The notes under the pieces: generated by a model
Database searches by the model: none
Told to the model about the DNA's origin: nothing
What the model saw: the letters and a program-made list of their open reading frames with translations, nothing else
NCBI GenBank assembly: GCA_020746105.1
Contig: CM036621.1
Location: forward strand, 28,795,370-28,859,369
DNA length: 64,000 nt
Origin: Trogon surrucura
Lineage: Eukaryota; Chordata; Aves; Trogoniformes; Trogonidae
Direction: 5' to 3'
In this document: positions 63,169-64,000 of the stretch, in pieces
Position numbering within the stretch: the first letter of the stretch is position 1
Layout: every line of letters starts with the position of its first letter
Program-made: the position numbers and the translations under genes

Positions 63169-64000
63169 TGTGTAGGAAACATTGATTCTATAATGCAGTA
63201 AAACCTTTTATGAGCTGGTAGCCATAAGGGGTGATTATGGATCGGTCATTTATGATTTGTGAATGGCTGCTCTAGATCATGGTTACAGGACTAGTAGGGA
63301 TAGGCGTTCTTCTAGCAAGCATGGGCACAAATCAATGTCAAGATGTTTTGGGAAAAATGCTCTTTTCTCTTTTAATTTTTTTTTAAACAGCTATTGGCAT
63401 GTATATTTATTTTGAGTCTGCTATAGCAGTAATCTTATCTTTCTGAGTGATTACAAGTGTAAAAATATGTAGCTTGCTGAAGTAATTATTAGTGTGAAGT
63501 GGTTTGTAATTTCAAATAAGTATAATATTTATTTTCAATTACTTCTTTCACACATCACACATCACTACTGAGTTGTAATGCATCTAGGATTATCAGTTCT
63601 TGAGCTCCAGGGTAGCTTGGTAGTATTTTAACAATTGGAAGGAGACAGAATGATAATATCCTTTCAATAGGTTTTTTTTTTTTACCTGTACTTATCCTGT
63701 TTGTCATCAAAACAAAACTCTTGGTAAGGTACTTCTGTTTCTTAATAGTTGTTGTCATACAGAGTTGTTCTAAATTCTGGAATGCTTTCTGAACTGGAGA
63801 GCGCAAAAGTGGAAGGGGAGGGTTCTTTCCTTCTGAACTGGCGCCCTTCGCAATAACTCAGAACTCCGTGCTTAGTAGATTTTGTCCAAGTACATCCATA
63901 TGCATCCAATACAAAAATTTTCTTATCTTGCAGTCAGCTTCTTTGGCACAAATTTGGGTGTTGTACTGTCAGAGGAGGGCTGGATTCAGTCAGTTGTCAG

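Larger units (their letters stand above)
31863..64000 (+). other. NRG3: NRG3 intron 1 (5' part)
   Basis: AT-rich DNA running to the window end with no further NRG3 exon; nothing encoding the EGF module (the CRDKDLAYC-type region) was seen. In mammals this intron is hundreds of kilobases long, so its continuation is expected. The first 600 bases are still GC-rich island DNA. Apart from the CR1 and LTR fragments, simple repeats and motifs listed separately, the stretches 33.2-35.2, 35.3-41.0, 41.2-45.3, 45.6-56.2, 56.5-58.2 and 58.8-63.0 kb show only short chance open frames. Enhancers or alternative first exons may exist but cannot be recognised here. A moderately GC-rich patch near 53.75-54.2 kb is unassigned. 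Confidence 0.85.

Overview
The window looks like a bird nuclear genome segment centred on the first coding exon of NRG3 (neuregulin 3, an EGF-family ligand of ErbB4). The bird call rests on several CR1 LINE copies, one ending in the CR1-type (ATTCTGTG)n tail, and on two LTRs that resemble avian endogenous retrovirus LTRs. Nothing here resolves the species further. No alignment or search was run; family calls come from reading the sequence.

Layout. Bases 1 to about 29,900 are AT-rich 5' flanking DNA with no recognisable gene. They carry minus-strand CR1 fragments at 16.9, 18.2 and 19.2 kb, a longer plus-strand CR1 with a broken reverse transcriptase at 23.7-25.6 kb, and a solo LTR at 26.17-27.35 kb flanked by a perfect 5-bp target duplication. 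From about 29.9 to 32.5 kb the base composition changes sharply to a CpG island with homopyrimidine and homopurine tracts, an (AT)14 run, an A16 run and several short upstream ORFs. The NRG3 start codon is at 31,163 and the exon 1 coding part ends at a strong splice donor at 31,857. The remaining 32 kb are NRG3 intron 1. They hold two small minus-strand CR1 fragments, one plus-strand CR1 tail, one old LTR fragment, simple repeats and two RFX-type X-box motifs. Exon 2 (EGF region) lies beyond the window.

How it works together. This is one regulatory and first-exon landscape, not a gene cluster. The exon encodes the N-terminal tail, the first hydrophobic segment and the start of the stalk region; the EGF domain and second membrane segment come from later exons. 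The most interesting local features are the chain of short uORFs running up to the NRG3 start codon, the G-quadruplex-capable run within the first 30 codons, and the young-looking CpG-rich solo LTR upstream of the island. I found no new multigene system. Nearly all other open reading frames are chance or shadow ORFs.
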